From Novipirellula caenicola (lineage in GTDB: Bacteria > Planctomycetota > Planctomycetia > Pirellulales > Pirellulaceae), in NCBI RefSeq assembly GCF_039545035.1, contig NZ_BAABRO010000008.1, positions 62,001 through 126,000 of the forward strand: a DNA stretch of 64,000 nt. The letters are read 5' to 3'. Positions 17,782-27,450 of the stretch are shown here, piece by piece. The first letter of the stretch is position 1, and each line of letters begins with the position of its first letter. The notes beneath the pieces were generated by a model. The model made no database searches. It saw only the letters and a list, made by a program, of their open reading frames with translations, and was not told the origin of the DNA. The translations under genes were made by a program, and so were the position numbers.

Positions 17782-20700
17782 ATGCGCGGCAATCGCAAAA
17801 TGCTAGTGGCTTCGAAGCTATTCGCCATCCCATTTGCCTGTTTGATGTCCTCCGCAGCGATGGGGGAGAGCCCGACTGCGACTCAGGCGGCGTTCGATTC
17901 GACGGGGCAAAGTGGAAAGATCGCTCAGGTCGCCGATCTGAAAACAAACCAGACTCCGGCGCCAAAAACCGCACCGAATCTGCTGTATTCGCTTGCTGCC
18001 AACAACGCGCATCACCAAATCCAGGGCAACCACCAATCGCGAGGAATCCTCAGCGGATTGTTCGGCCGATCTTCTGGTTCCAACTCGACGTCGACGTCGA
18101 CGTCGACTTCGCAGCCGCAGGCAAGGTCGTCGACTCAGTCCACTGCCGATCGAGCGCCCGCGGATTGGAGCGGCATTCCGTATCACCGCGGTACCTCCAC
18201 CCCGGAAGCCGACACTCGTACTCCGATTCGGGATCCCAACCAAGGCAGCTCGGCGCGTGTCATTCGCGGCCGTGCCCCAGCACCGCTGAAGGCTGATCCC
18301 GTGTCCAGCAAAACCGCATCACGTGTGCCGACGCCGCCATCGGATTCGGTGTTGGTGGATCGCAATCAAAGCGACGCTTCGGTTTTGCGTCCGGCAACGT
18401 CGCGTCCCACAGCCGCCCGCGTGATCCCTCGCGAAACCTACAGCCGTACGAATCACGACGCGAACGCGTTGTCGAGCGAAACCAGTAGCCGCCGCAGCGG
18501 ACGTCGTTCGTTGGACCCGCTCGATCCTGCGGAGATCCCTGTACCTGCGAAATCGGCCAGCTCGTCGAAATCGGCCAGCTCGTCTGCAACAGCATCGACC
18601 GCGCCGGCTACCAAGCCCACGCCGGAACTTGTGCCTAAAGTGGTTCGCCGCGAAATCGAATCATCGTCATCAGACGCCGAGACCAAGGTGGCTGCAAACG
18701 CGAAGTCAAACGGTTCAACGAGCAGTCAATCGGGCTCCAGTTCACGTCGTGGCAGCGGTGCGGGCGCGTCAGCCAACGTCGCAGCTAAAACGGGACCCAC
18801 CCCTTCGGTTGAATTGCCCAAGCCACAAGTCGCCAAAGCGGAAACGGCAAAAGCGGAACCCGCCAAACCTCAGGTAGCGGCAACCGCACCTGTCCCTGCA
18901 CAGACAACCGCACCTGCTCCGGCAAACATGCCTGCTCCGGCCAACACACCTGCAGCTACCCCGGCTCCTGCTGCGGCTGTTGCAGCAACACCAAGCCCGG
19001 CTGTGGATCCGTCGGCTCCTGGATCGGCACCAGCATCGTTGGGATTGCCTGCGGCTACGCCGGCACCTTCCGCTTCGGTTGCTGCGGTTCCGAATCCTTC
19101 GGCCACCTACCAAACACCAAACATGGCGGCGGCATCGCCGGCATCGACACTGCCTGCTCCGGACCGTCAACTGGCACCCACGCCGTCGGCACAAGCGATC
19201 TCGCATCGCGCCGGGCCTCCGGTCAGTGCATTTGGACCGAGCCAATTGGTGCCATCGCAAAGCGACGCCGCGGCCGCCAGCCAAATCATGGCTCCGATCG
19301 GTTCCGGGCTTGCCGGGCAACCCGATGGCAATACCGCTGCGTCGACCAACCACGACGATGGCTTCAATGTCCGCACCGAGAAAATGGTTACCTATGGCCA
19401 ACCCGTCGGTGTTTCCGATGTGGCGGATGCATCGTCAAGCTCGGTGACCAAGCCCACGCGGCTACACGATATGGATAACTACGGCGGCAACGCAAATTCG
19501 GCGACCGGTAACTACTCGGGCGACAACTTCGCGCAACCACGTTACGATTCACAGCGAACCAATTCGATGCGATCGGGCGCAGTCCAATCGGACCGACTGG
19601 ATTCGCAACGAGCACTCATGCCGGGACAAAATTCGACCGCTTCGGAATTGCCTGGTATTCGAGTGGTGACGTTTGGCCCGGGTGAAATCATGATCCGCCA
19701 AACTCAGCAATACGAAATTCGTGTGGAAAACCGAGGGTCGATTGATGCCCAAGGCGTGTTGGTGCGTGCGGTGATTCCTGACTGGGCCGAAATCCACGGA
19801 CACAACGCCTCACAGGGGCACATCGAAAATCAAACCCAAGGCAACTCGGAGCGTTTGGTATGGACAATTGACTCGCTGCCCGCAGGATCGGTCGAGCGAA
19901 TGTTCGTGCGATTGCGAGCCGAGCGAAGCGGCACCCATGCGTTGGACGTCGATTGGACAATGACGCCTCAGCACGCGACCGCGACGGTCAAGGTGCAAGA
20001 ACCTCGCTTGGATCTGACGATCGAAGGACCTGAGGAAGTGATCTACGGTCAATCGCAAACTTACACGGTTCGCGTTTTGAATCCCGGCGATGGAACCGCA
20101 CCCAACGTGGTCTTCACGTTGTCGCCCAACTCAGCCACGCCGCAAACCCAGCGGATCGGTGACATTCCCGCAGGTAAAGAGGCTCAATTCGAAGTTGAGT
20201 TGACTGCTCAAGACCTCGTCGATCTGAAAATCCACGGGATGGCATCGGGCGACCTCGATCTTCGTGCCGAAGCCGAGAAGACGATCCGCGTGGCCTCGGC
20301 CAAGCTCGAAGCGGTATTGACCGGCCCTGAGCTGAAGTACCAGAACACTGATTCGCTTTACAACCTTCAGGTCCAAAACACCGGTTCGGCCACCAGCGAA
20401 CGAATCGTTGCGACACTGCAATTGCCCGGCGGTGTGAAGTACCTGGGCGGCCTCGAGGAAGCTCAGTTGCAGCACGGTACTCTGAAGTGGCAAATCAATG
20501 CACTAGCACCGGGGGCGACTCGCAACTATCAATTCCGCTGCAGCATGACCGCTACCGGTGACCAACGTTTCATCTTCGATTGCAAAGGCTCGGCCGCTGG
20601 CCAAACCGGCGTCGCGTTGGCAACTCGCGTCGAATCGATTGCTGACCTTGTGTTGACGATCAACGACCCCCCTGCCCCGGCTCCGATCGGTGCGGATGTG

Positions 20701-21036
20701 ACCTATGAAATCATTGTGCGAAACCGCGGCAGCAAAGAAGCGACCGACATTCGTGCTCTGGCCCAATTCAGTCACGGAATCGAACCGAACAAGATCGAAG
20801 GCCAAAGCGGCGAGCTGCTGACCGGTCAAGTCTTGTTTGATCCAATCCCTCGCATCGGGGCTGGTCAAGAGGTTCACTTGCGAGTCGTCGCCAAGGCGGA
20901 TCGTGCGGGGCACCATCGCTTCCGCACCGAAGTCCGCTCGGGTGACACCGTCTTGGTGGCGGAAGAGGCGACTCACTACATGAGTCCTCAAAGCGACCGC
21001 GTGAGCCGCCGCAGCAGCGACGTGCAAAGCCGCTAA
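17782..21036 (+). CDS. Large secreted protein with four DUF11/CARDB-like repeats
   Basis: 1084 residues with an N-terminal signal peptide (KLFAIPFACLMSSAAMG). Residues ~30-330 are polar and Ser/Arg-rich; ~330-470 are extremely Ala/Pro-rich (linker-like). From ~620 come four Ig-like repeats of ~105-115 residues, starting near 622, 741, 842 and 954, each with a QTYTVRVLNPGDGTAP-like core (QQYEIRVENRG, SLYNLQVQNTG, VTYEIIVRNRG). Such DUF11/CARDB repeats occur in cell-surface proteins. There is no C-terminal anchor. An alternative start is Met7. Stands alone as a plus-strand unit followed by a hairpin. The function is probably structural or adhesive. Confidence 0.85.
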   Translation: MRGNRKMLVASKLFAIPFACLMSSAAMGESPTATQAAFDSTGQSGKIAQVADLKTNQTPAPKTAPNLLYSLAANNAHHQIQGNHQSRGILSGLFGRSSGSNSTSTSTSTSQPQARSSTQSTADRAPADWSGIPYHRGTSTPEADTRTPIRDPNQGSSARVIRGRAPAPLKADPVSSKTASRVPTPPSDSVLVDRNQSDASVLRPATSRPTAARVIPRETYSRTNHDANALSSETSSRRSGRRSLDPLDPAEIPVPAKSASSSKSASSSATASTAPATKPTPELVPKVVRREIESSSSDAETKVAANAKSNGSTSSQSGSSSRRGSGAGASANVAAKTGPTPSVELPKPQVAKAETAKAEPAKPQVAATAPVPAQTTAPAPANMPAPANTPAATPAPAAAVAATPSPAVDPSAPGSAPASLGLPAATPAPSASVAAVPNPSATYQTPNMAAASPASTLPAPDRQLAPTPSAQAISHRAGPPVSAFGPSQLVPSQSDAAAASQIMAPIGSGLAGQPDGNTAASTNHDDGFNVRTEKMVTYGQPVGVSDVADASSSSVTKPTRLHDMDNYGGNANSATGNYSGDNFAQPRYDSQRTNSMRSGAVQSDRLDSQRALMPGQNSTASELPGIRVVTFGPGEIMIRQTQQYEIRVENRGSIDAQGVLVRAVIPDWAEIHGHNASQGHIENQTQGNSERLVWTIDSLPAGSVERMFVRLRAERSGTHALDVDWTMTPQHATATVKVQEPRLDLTIEGPEEVIYGQSQTYTVRVLNPGDGTAPNVVFTLSPNSATPQTQRIGDIPAGKEAQFEVELTAQDLVDLKIHGMASGDLDLRAEAEKTIRVASAKLEAVLTGPELKYQNTDSLYNLQVQNTGSATSERIVATLQLPGGVKYLGGLEEAQLQHGTLKWQINALAPGATRNYQFRCSMTATGDQRFIFDCKGSAAGQTGVALATRVESIADLVLTINDPPAPAPIGADVTYEIIVRNRGSKEATDIRALAQFSHGIEPNKIEGQSGELLTGQVLFDPIPRIGAGQEVHLRVVAKADRAGHHRFRTEVRSGDTVLVAEEATHYMSPQSDRVSRRSSDVQSR

Positions 21037-21541
21037 AGACGTCGGGGACGAACCGATGCCGAACAAGCAGCGAGCGGAGTGGATCTTGTAAAAGATCCAC
21101 TCCCCGCTGTAACCGGCAACGGTTTTTGTGGCCAATTGTTTTGTTGCGACGCTCGTCTGAGCGTGGACAAGCGTGAATGGTTGCCACGCCAATGCAAAAG
21201 CACCACCTTCTTCTGGTCAACGTGGCTACTCGTCGATGCCTCGCGGTATTGGCCGAAGCGGCTGGCTCGATGAGCCGTCTCTTGGATGCCGAGCTCGCGT
21301 CGTCGTGGCACTGCGGCGAGCCAGCACTCGGCCTGCCACCCTTCTAAACGGTCTGCCACTCATCTAAACGGCATCGCCAATCGTCTCGGGGAACCCCAGC
21401 GGCATATCACTGCGAATGAATCGAGCGTGAAAAACAGGCTTACGCTTTGGATTGCTCGGTATCATAATTACCAGTACCAAATTTCCTGACGCTTTTCATT
21501 TGGTTTCGGCGAAATCGCTTCCCCACACGATTGAGAGACTC
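21037..21541. other. Intergenic region with terminator-like hairpin
   Basis: 505 bp without a convincing gene. It holds the hairpin at 21076-21103 just behind the surface-protein gene, then fragments of GCGACGCTCGTCTGAGCGTGG-type repeat, and finally an AT-rich stretch at 21420-21500 that should contain the sulfatase promoter. Confidence 0.5.
21076..21103 (+). terminator. Hairpin, possible terminator of the surface-protein gene
   Basis: A perfect 12-bp inverted repeat, GGAGTGGATCTT and AAGATCCACTCC, with a GTAA loop, lies 40 bp after the stop codon at 21036. No T-tract follows, so it is either a factor-assisted terminator, an mRNA end stabiliser or an unrelated repeat. Confidence 0.5.
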
Positions 21542-22999
21542 ATGCAATCAAATCTTCGGCTGCTCACGTTGCTGTTACTGTTGTTCGGTTCGACGGCCCT
21601 GTTCGGTGGTTCGACGGCGTTTGCCCAGCAGCGTCCCAACATTGTCATCATGATGGCGGACGACCTCGGCTATGGTGACATCAGTTGTTACGGTGCAACC
21701 AAGATCCAGACGCCGAATATTGATGCGTTGGCAAGCCAAGGCATGATGTTCAGCGATGCTCACGCCGCCGCTTCGGTTTGCTCGCCATCGCGTTATGGGT
21801 TAATGACAGGACGGTTGCCATGGCGACTTCATCGTAAGGGCAATGGTTATCGGCTCGAGTCCGGGCGGATGACACTCGCCTCGCTGGTCAAATCGCAGGG
21901 CTACCGTTCTGCCGCGATAGGCAAGTGGCATCTTGGCTATGGGCGGAACTGGGAATATCCGCTGAGCCCCGGGCCGTTGGAAGCCGGGTTTACCTATCAC
22001 TTTGGCGTTCCCACCAATCACAATGACCAATACCGTGCGTTCGTCGAAAATCACGACTTTGTCGGTTTGGTTCCCGGCGAAAAGTTACGCGTCGTTGACG
22101 GGCAAGCGTTTCCCTCGGGACTGGCAAAACCACGAGTGGAAGACCAAGTCGATTCCGATTTGACGGCGAAGGCAATCGAGTTCATCCGAGAGAACGCGGA
22201 CCAGCCGTTCTTTCTTTACTTTACCCCCTGTGCGCCGCACACGCATGTGACCCCGGCGGCGGCGTTTCGCGGGACAAGCCAAGCGGGGCTGCTTGGCGAT
22301 TACGTGCAAGAGCTCGATTCGCATGTGGGCGAAATCATCGACACGTTGGACGCGTTGGGAATCGCTGAGAACACGCTGTTTGTCTTTACCAGTGACAACG
22401 GCAACAGTCCAAAAGATTTCAAGGGCACGCAAAACGTCGAGCTGAATTTGGCGGTGGATTCGCACAATATCCGCGAGCGGTTCAAAACGGCTAAACAGGA
22501 GGCTCGAGAACTGGGGCACCTCACCAACGGGCCATGGCATGATGGAAAAGGATCGCCGTACGAAGGCGGCCACCGGGTTCCCTTTATCGTGCGGTGGCCA
22601 GGAAAAATCACACCTCAATCCGAATCGACCCAGTTGGTTTGTTTGACCGACATGATGGCTACGCTGGCCGAGATCCTCGACGTCGAACTGCCTGAGGATG
22701 CGGGCGAAGATTCCTTTAGCCTCGTTCCCACGCTGCTTGGGACCGATCCCAAGACACCACTTCGTGAGATCGCCTTTGTTCAAGGTGACACGAAAGACAA
22801 TGCGATTGCGATTCGTTCAGGCGATTGGAAGATGATTGCATCGACCAGCGGAGGGGCCAAAGTCCATGAGCTGTTTGATTTGTCCGAGGACAAAGGGGAA
22901 ACCAAGAACTTGGCCAGCGGACATCCCGAAATCGTCCAGCGATTGTCCGCTGCGTTGGAGAAAGCTCGCGCCGACGGTCGCACGCGACCGCTGCCGTAG
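21542..22999 (+). CDS. Secreted sulfatase (arylsulfatase A-like)
   Basis: 485 residues from the ATG at 21542, with a clear signal peptide (LRLLTLLLLLFGSTALFGG, cleavage near TAFA). Metal ligands Asp40-Asp41 in MMADDLGYGD, formylglycine Cys80 in VCSPSRYGLMTGRLP, then GKWHLGYG, the second metal motif TSDNGNSP, and a C-terminal region starting AIRSGDWKMI. This is the most common type I sulfatase layout. The frame runs upstream to 21452, but that extension lacks a signal peptide. It converges with the RNase D gene (17 bp between stops). The substrate is a sulfate ester, probably on a polysaccharide. Confidence 0.93.
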   Translation: MQSNLRLLTLLLLLFGSTALFGGSTAFAQQRPNIVIMMADDLGYGDISCYGATKIQTPNIDALASQGMMFSDAHAAASVCSPSRYGLMTGRLPWRLHRKGNGYRLESGRMTLASLVKSQGYRSAAIGKWHLGYGRNWEYPLSPGPLEAGFTYHFGVPTNHNDQYRAFVENHDFVGLVPGEKLRVVDGQAFPSGLAKPRVEDQVDSDLTAKAIEFIRENADQPFFLYFTPCAPHTHVTPAAAFRGTSQAGLLGDYVQELDSHVGEIIDTLDALGIAENTLFVFTSDNGNSPKDFKGTQNVELNLAVDSHNIRERFKTAKQEARELGHLTNGPWHDGKGSPYEGGHRVPFIVRWPGKITPQSESTQLVCLTDMMATLAEILDVELPEDAGEDSFSLVPTLLGTDPKTPLREIAFVQGDTKDNAIAIRSGDWKMIASTSGGAKVHELFDLSEDKGETKNLASGHPEIVQRLSAALEKARADGRTRPLP

Positions 23000-23016
23000 C
23001 CGCATGGCCGCTGCGG

Positions 23017-24228
23017 CTATTCTTTGACTTCGATGAATTCGAGGGGTTGCGTTTCGCTGACATCCGCAACGCGAATCGCAAGTTCACCGGCCAGAAGTTT
23101 GCGGAACGATTTGCCGACAATGTCGCCTCGCCATCCCTTCAGCAGCGATGGCTCGGGATCGTTTTTGCGATGTTCCAATTCGTAACCCAATAGCTCGCGA
23201 ACATCGTCCGCGTTGCCGACGATCGGCGGGGCGAGTTTGTGTTGCCGGCTGATGCAAGCGATCGACGTCGATAGAAATTGGCTTAACATCGGTGAAACCG
23301 AACGCCGCGTGCCACGCGGCCGACGCGGCAGATCCTCGTCCGGCGTGTCCAACGCGACGCGGATCGCTTCGGCAATCGCTTCGTATTGGCCGGTATACCC
23401 ACGTCGCTCGAGACCGCGGATACTGCGGATCTTGTCGATGTTCGTCGAGGCTTTTTTGGCCAATTCGACCAGCAAATCATCTCGCATCACACGACGTGGA
23501 ATTCGGTCGGTTTCGCGAGCACGGTCTTCACGCCACAACCACAATTGGCGAACGGTTTCCAATTGCCGAGGGTTTAGCCCCGACGAACCGCTGACACGAT
23601 GCCAATTTTCGCGAGTCTCTGCGTCGATGACCTTTTGCTGCAGGTTGGCCGTTTCTTCGGCAACCCACGTTTCCCGGTTCAAATCACAGACCATCGTATT
23701 GAGTTGGTGGTACATCTTTTCCAGATCGACCACGTCGTGCAGCGCGTAGGTGATCTGATCCCTGCTCAACGGGCGATGCCGCCAATTGGTTCGCGTTTCG
23801 CCTTTCGGTAGCGACTTGCCCACCAATCGCTGCACCAGCGTTGCTAGCGATGCGGGGTACTCCATCCCCACGAAGCCGGCGGCAAGCTGTGTATCAAACA
23901 GACCCGCGATCGGTTTTCCGGAAAAGCGATAGCAAAAACGAATCTCTTCGCGTGCCGCGTGTGCGATCACAACGCGCCCTGGTTGGGAAAGCACTTCCCA
24001 AAATGGGTCGGTGGTTTCCACCCGATAGGGATCGATGATCGCCAAACGGTCCCCAAAAGCGACCTGGATCAAGCACAGTTCTGGACGGTAGCTATCTTCG
24101 GATACAAACTCGGTATCAAATCCGATGAAACGGCATTTGGCGATCTCTTCACAGAGAACTTCGAGCTCCGCGTGATTGTTGATGGACTCGTACTTCAAAA
24201 CTTGGCTTTGAATGTTGAGGGACGGCAA
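23017..24228 (-). CDS. Ribonuclease D-like 3'-5' exonuclease
   Basis: 403 residues. DEDDy exonuclease domain: motif I FIGFDTEF (Asp38, Glu40), motif II AHAAREEIRF and motif III YALHDVVDL (Tyr161, Asp165). A C-terminal HRDC-like helical region starts near residue 210 (NPRQLETVRQLWLWREDRARE). Known role of the family: trimming of tRNA and other small RNA 3' ends. The second catalytic Asp of E. coli RNase D appears as Glu95 here. The start must be a TTG at 24228: no in-frame ATG or better signal lies before the conserved motif I. Confidence 0.85.
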   Translation of the reverse strand: MPSLNIQSQVLKYESINNHAELEVLCEEIAKCRFIGFDTEFVSEDSYRPELCLIQVAFGDRLAIIDPYRVETTDPFWEVLSQPGRVVIAHAAREEIRFCYRFSGKPIAGLFDTQLAAGFVGMEYPASLATLVQRLVGKSLPKGETRTNWRHRPLSRDQITYALHDVVDLEKMYHQLNTMVCDLNRETWVAEETANLQQKVIDAETRENWHRVSGSSGLNPRQLETVRQLWLWREDRARETDRIPRRVMRDDLLVELAKKASTNIDKIRSIRGLERRGYTGQYEAIAEAIRVALDTPDEDLPRRPRGTRRSVSPMLSQFLSTSIACISRQHKLAPPIVGNADDVRELLGYELEHRKNDPEPSLLKGWRGDIVGKSFRKLLAGELAIRVADVSETQPLEFIEVKE

Positions 24229-24343
24229 GAGATGGATAATGTTTCAGAGTGTCGACTTTACCCCCTTTGGTTGCTATCGCCTATCCGGTTTATGCTGCAA
24301 TTGCGATAGTTTCTGTGTCTGTTAAAAACGAAAGTGTGGTTCT

Positions 24344-25126
24344 GTGACGGATCTGCTAGTCAGTGTGAGGGACGATGGTGAGTTTGAAGAGACGCTTGCC
24401 GCAGGAGTGGGGATCATCGACTTCAAAGAGCCACGCCAAGGTCCGCTAGCGCCGGTGGACCCCGCGGTCTGGCACTCGGCCGCACTGCGGATAGCCGAAA
24501 CGAATCCGCCTCGCGGCGTTGATCCGGGGGGGGGCGACGCCTCGATCGCCTCGCGGCCGCGGCTTTCCGCTGCCCTCGGTGAAGCCGAAGGTGGGTGGCA
24601 ATCGGTCGTGTCGCGGCTGCCCCGAGCGTTTGATTTTGCCAAGATCGGGCCGTCGGGAATCAAAACGTCCGCCGCGATGCAACAGCTGTGGAAATCGGCG
24701 TCGCTGTGCATCGGACCGAACACTGAATTGGTGGCCGTCGCCTATGCCGACAGCGAATCGGCATCATGCTTGCCGACGGAACAGGTGTTTCAATTGGCCG
24801 GAGAGTGCGGGTTTCGTCGCTGCTTGGTCGATACGTTCGTTAAAGACGGACGCTCGTCAATCGAACATCTAGGCTACGAGCGGTTGCGGACGCTCGGCCG
24901 CATCGCCGATCAGGCGTCGATGAAATGGTCGTTGGCGGGATCGATTCGCTTAGCGATGGTCGAGCTGCTTGTTGCGGAAGGTGTTTTTCCGGATTGTTAC
25001 GCGGTCCGCGGCGATGTGTGTGATCAGGGACGCCGTGGTCGTTTGTGTGCGTCGCGAATGAAATCGTGGGTCGATCGTGTGGCGTTGTTGCAGCCACAAT
25101 CACTCGGCCCAATCGAGTCCCGTTAA
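24344..25126 (+). CDS. mfnB: (5-formylfuran-3-yl)methyl phosphate synthase-like (MfnB/DUF556)
   Basis: 260 residues starting with GTG. The N-terminus LLVSVRDDGEFEETLAAGVGIIDFKEPRQGPL matches MfnB, with Lys28 in the conserved DFKEP motif at the place of the Schiff-base lysine. Later come FAKIGPSG and FRRCLVDTFVKDG, then the DxxRGRLC end. In methanogens this enzyme makes the furan precursor of methanofuran; bacterial homologues occur in organisms using H4MPT-linked C1 transfer, including planctomycetes and methylotrophs. It diverges from the RNase D gene and overlaps the end of a small minus-strand gene by 27 bp. Confidence 0.85.
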   Translation: MTDLLVSVRDDGEFEETLAAGVGIIDFKEPRQGPLAPVDPAVWHSAALRIAETNPPRGVDPGGGDASIASRPRLSAALGEAEGGWQSVVSRLPRAFDFAKIGPSGIKTSAAMQQLWKSASLCIGPNTELVAVAYADSESASCLPTEQVFQLAGECGFRRCLVDTFVKDGRSSIEHLGYERLRTLGRIADQASMKWSLAGSIRLAMVELLVAEGVFPDCYAVRGDVCDQGRRGRLCASRMKSWVDRVALLQPQSLGPIESR

Positions 25127-25330
25127 CGAGATCAAACGGTCTTCGAAATGGCCGATCAATCCGCCAACCAATTGCCACTCGTTCCGCGATCGCAATTCGA
25201 TCTCGCCGAACTTGTTGATTCGTAAGATCGAATCGCCATTGACGCCCGATTCATGCATCTGTTTCAGATCGATTTCGCCTTCGTTGACGACCTCCAATAA
25301 TGTTTTTCCGGTTAGTTCGATAAATTGCAT
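25100..25330 (-). CDS. Small conserved-looking hypothetical protein
   Basis: 76 residues with GAGG about 8 nt before the ATG, a good ribosome binding site. The sequence reads like a compact domain (MQFIELTGKTLLEVVNEGEI, LRINKFGEIELRSRNEWQLV) with regular alternation of hydrophobic residues. Its 3' end overlaps the mfnB 3' end by 27 bp on the opposite strand. No family recognised. Composition and start support a real gene. Confidence 0.65.
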   Translation of the reverse strand: MQFIELTGKTLLEVVNEGEIDLKQMHESGVNGDSILRINKFGEIELRSRNEWQLVGGLIGHFEDRLISLTGLDWAE

Positions 25331-25482
25331 CTCAGGTCCTCAACATAAGATGACTTCCGACAAAATGGATTCGGATAGCTCTTCTCATTGAATCACCCAG
25401 TGTAGTTCAGAACGCTGCGAATCCATCATTGCTTGATAAGATTTGTAAAACGTATTTTTCTATATTGACTTTCGCTTAGGGG

Positions 25483-27309
25483 CTAATTCTGCAGCCGTTT
25501 CAAGGTTTGTTGCAGTTGTCCGATCGTGTAGTCAATCGATGCGACGCGGCCCTCTTGGTCGAGCACCACCAGGAACGGCATCGACACCATGCCAAATCGG
25601 GCCGCAACTTGGTTGGGAACTTCGGCGGTGGCAGACGACTCGGCTCGATAGCTTGAGAAGTTTAGCTTGTTCTGTCGCATGAACTCCGCCACCGGAGCGT
25701 TGGTGGGATCCAAGTTCACGCCGACGATCGCGATCTCGTCCGGCGATTGTTCTTCAAGCTCTTGCAAATGAGGAATCAACTGTAACGATTCCGGGAACCC
25801 CATCGCCCACAACGGCATCAAGACAATTTTGCCACGATAATCCGCGATCGATAACTCGCCGCCATCGATCGATTTTAAGTCGGGATCAAACGTTTTTCCA
25901 ATCGCGTCGATGCGGGATTGGCGGGCGCGAATCGCCAACTGCACCTCTTGCCCCGTTGCGGTGTTGGGATCGGAAAATTGTGACTGCAACTTGTTGTAGG
26001 TCGCGGTGGCAAGGTCTTGTCGATTAAGCCCTTCGAATTGCAGTGCGGCACCTGCCAAGTACTGAACCGTTTGAAGGTCCGGCGACGCGGTCAGTAACGC
26101 ATCCACGGCAGCGGTCCATCGGTCGGTATCGATCGATTCGCCTACGATCGCTTGTTGTAGCAATCGGTCGATCTCGTCAAACTGAACACTGCCCGCCAAT
26201 TGAGCCGCCATCTTTGCGATCTGAGGATCGGATGAATCGGCGTACAGTTCGATGATGGTATCGCGAACCGCTTTGGCTTCGGCGTTATGATCAAATTGAG
26301 ACAACACTTGGCGAGCTTGCCCCATCACCATCATCGCAGGGATATCCGAAGATGCGTCGGAATTCGCTAAGCCACGGACCTGCTGAACAATCCGCTGCGG
26401 TGCATCGGCTTCGCCGTTTTGCAGCGACTCGATTGCGAATCCAATCAACACCAATCGGCTGTCGGTGACCAGAGCCTGATCCTCTGAATCAAGGTTGGTC
26501 GTCGCAAGTTTCTCGAGCTCCTGTGCTGATTTCAAATCGCCTAATGCGGCAAGATGCGAAAGCGACTGCAGTTCGCCGCGAGCACCATCGCTGCGAGCTT
26601 CGGCGTTGGCATCCGCATGATTTTGTAAACGTCGCGATGCTTCGAGTTTCATTTGCGAAATTCGTCGCATCTCTGCAAAGGCTTCTTTGGGATCTTGGAT
26701 TCCCGATGTGCCGCTTGCGATCGCTTGAATGTCGCTATCAGCGCCCGCTAGGAACTCACGAAGTTCATCGGGAGTCAAGTTCGCTCGTAATTGACGTCGC
26801 TTTGGATCGGCGGTTTCGTTGGCTGCCGGATCGGCGATCGTCAACAATTTCGGAGTCGATTCGTCGGGCTGTGCCGCGCCGGCTGGTATGGCTTCGCCCG
26901 CCGGAATCGCTTCACCCATTGGAATGACTTCGCCAGCGGTTGCAGCTCCGCTAACCTCGTTGGGGTGCTCGTGATCTGGATGATCCGAATGAGCGTGCTC
27001 GGGCATCGCCGCGGATGATGGACTCGCCGAAGCAGGACCCGACAACCTCGGTGGCGTTTGACGGGCATCGTCGGTGTTTGCCGCCGCATCCGCCCTGCCC
27101 TCCCCTGCGCTGTTGACGTCGCCAACGGAATCGGTCGGCTGCGTAAACGGCAACTTTGCATCGTCGGCGGCATCGGATGAATCGGTCGTCTCGCTATTGC
27201 TGCATCCCAGCGCGATAACGGCTAGAAATGCGAACGACAAATAAACGCTGTAGCGAAGCGAGTGAACGAAGCGAGGGGAGCGTGACATGGACCAAAGGGA
27301 TCGCGGCAT
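25483..27309 (-). CDS. Lipoprotein with thioredoxin-fold (TlpA-like) domain lacking CXXC
   Basis: 608 residues. The N-terminal signal ends in a lipobox (AVIALGC, Cys36). A low-complexity stretch follows, including a His/Asp-rich patch (PEHAHSDHPDHEHP) and short GEAIPAGEAIPAG repeats (~residues 100-150). Residues ~180-470 are helical and repeat-like. From ~470 there is a TlpA/AhpC-TSA domain: GKIVLMPLWAMGFPESLQLIPHL, IAIVGVNLD and SMPFLVVLDQEGRV with the cis-Pro loop. The position of the usual CXXC reads GFPE, so the domain cannot do thiol exchange. Possibly a binding or scaffold module in the envelope. No operon partner is closer than 140 bp. Confidence 0.85.
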   Translation of the reverse strand: MPRSLWSMSRSPRFVHSLRYSVYLSFAFLAVIALGCSNSETTDSSDAADDAKLPFTQPTDSVGDVNSAGEGRADAAANTDDARQTPPRLSGPASASPSSAAMPEHAHSDHPDHEHPNEVSGAATAGEVIPMGEAIPAGEAIPAGAAQPDESTPKLLTIADPAANETADPKRRQLRANLTPDELREFLAGADSDIQAIASGTSGIQDPKEAFAEMRRISQMKLEASRRLQNHADANAEARSDGARGELQSLSHLAALGDLKSAQELEKLATTNLDSEDQALVTDSRLVLIGFAIESLQNGEADAPQRIVQQVRGLANSDASSDIPAMMVMGQARQVLSQFDHNAEAKAVRDTIIELYADSSDPQIAKMAAQLAGSVQFDEIDRLLQQAIVGESIDTDRWTAAVDALLTASPDLQTVQYLAGAALQFEGLNRQDLATATYNKLQSQFSDPNTATGQEVQLAIRARQSRIDAIGKTFDPDLKSIDGGELSIADYRGKIVLMPLWAMGFPESLQLIPHLQELEEQSPDEIAIVGVNLDPTNAPVAEFMRQNKLNFSSYRAESSATAEVPNQVAARFGMVSMPFLVVLDQEGRVASIDYTIGQLQQTLKRLQN

Positions 27310-27450
27310 GGCGGTGAACCAAAATCGGTACGTGGGCTAAGTGAAAGAAGCGAATCAGAGCAAACAACAGTCCCGATTTTAACACTCCGAAACGATTCTG
27401 TCGGCGGCACCACCCGACATAGGAGTACGCCGCCTCCCATCACCCTGAAA

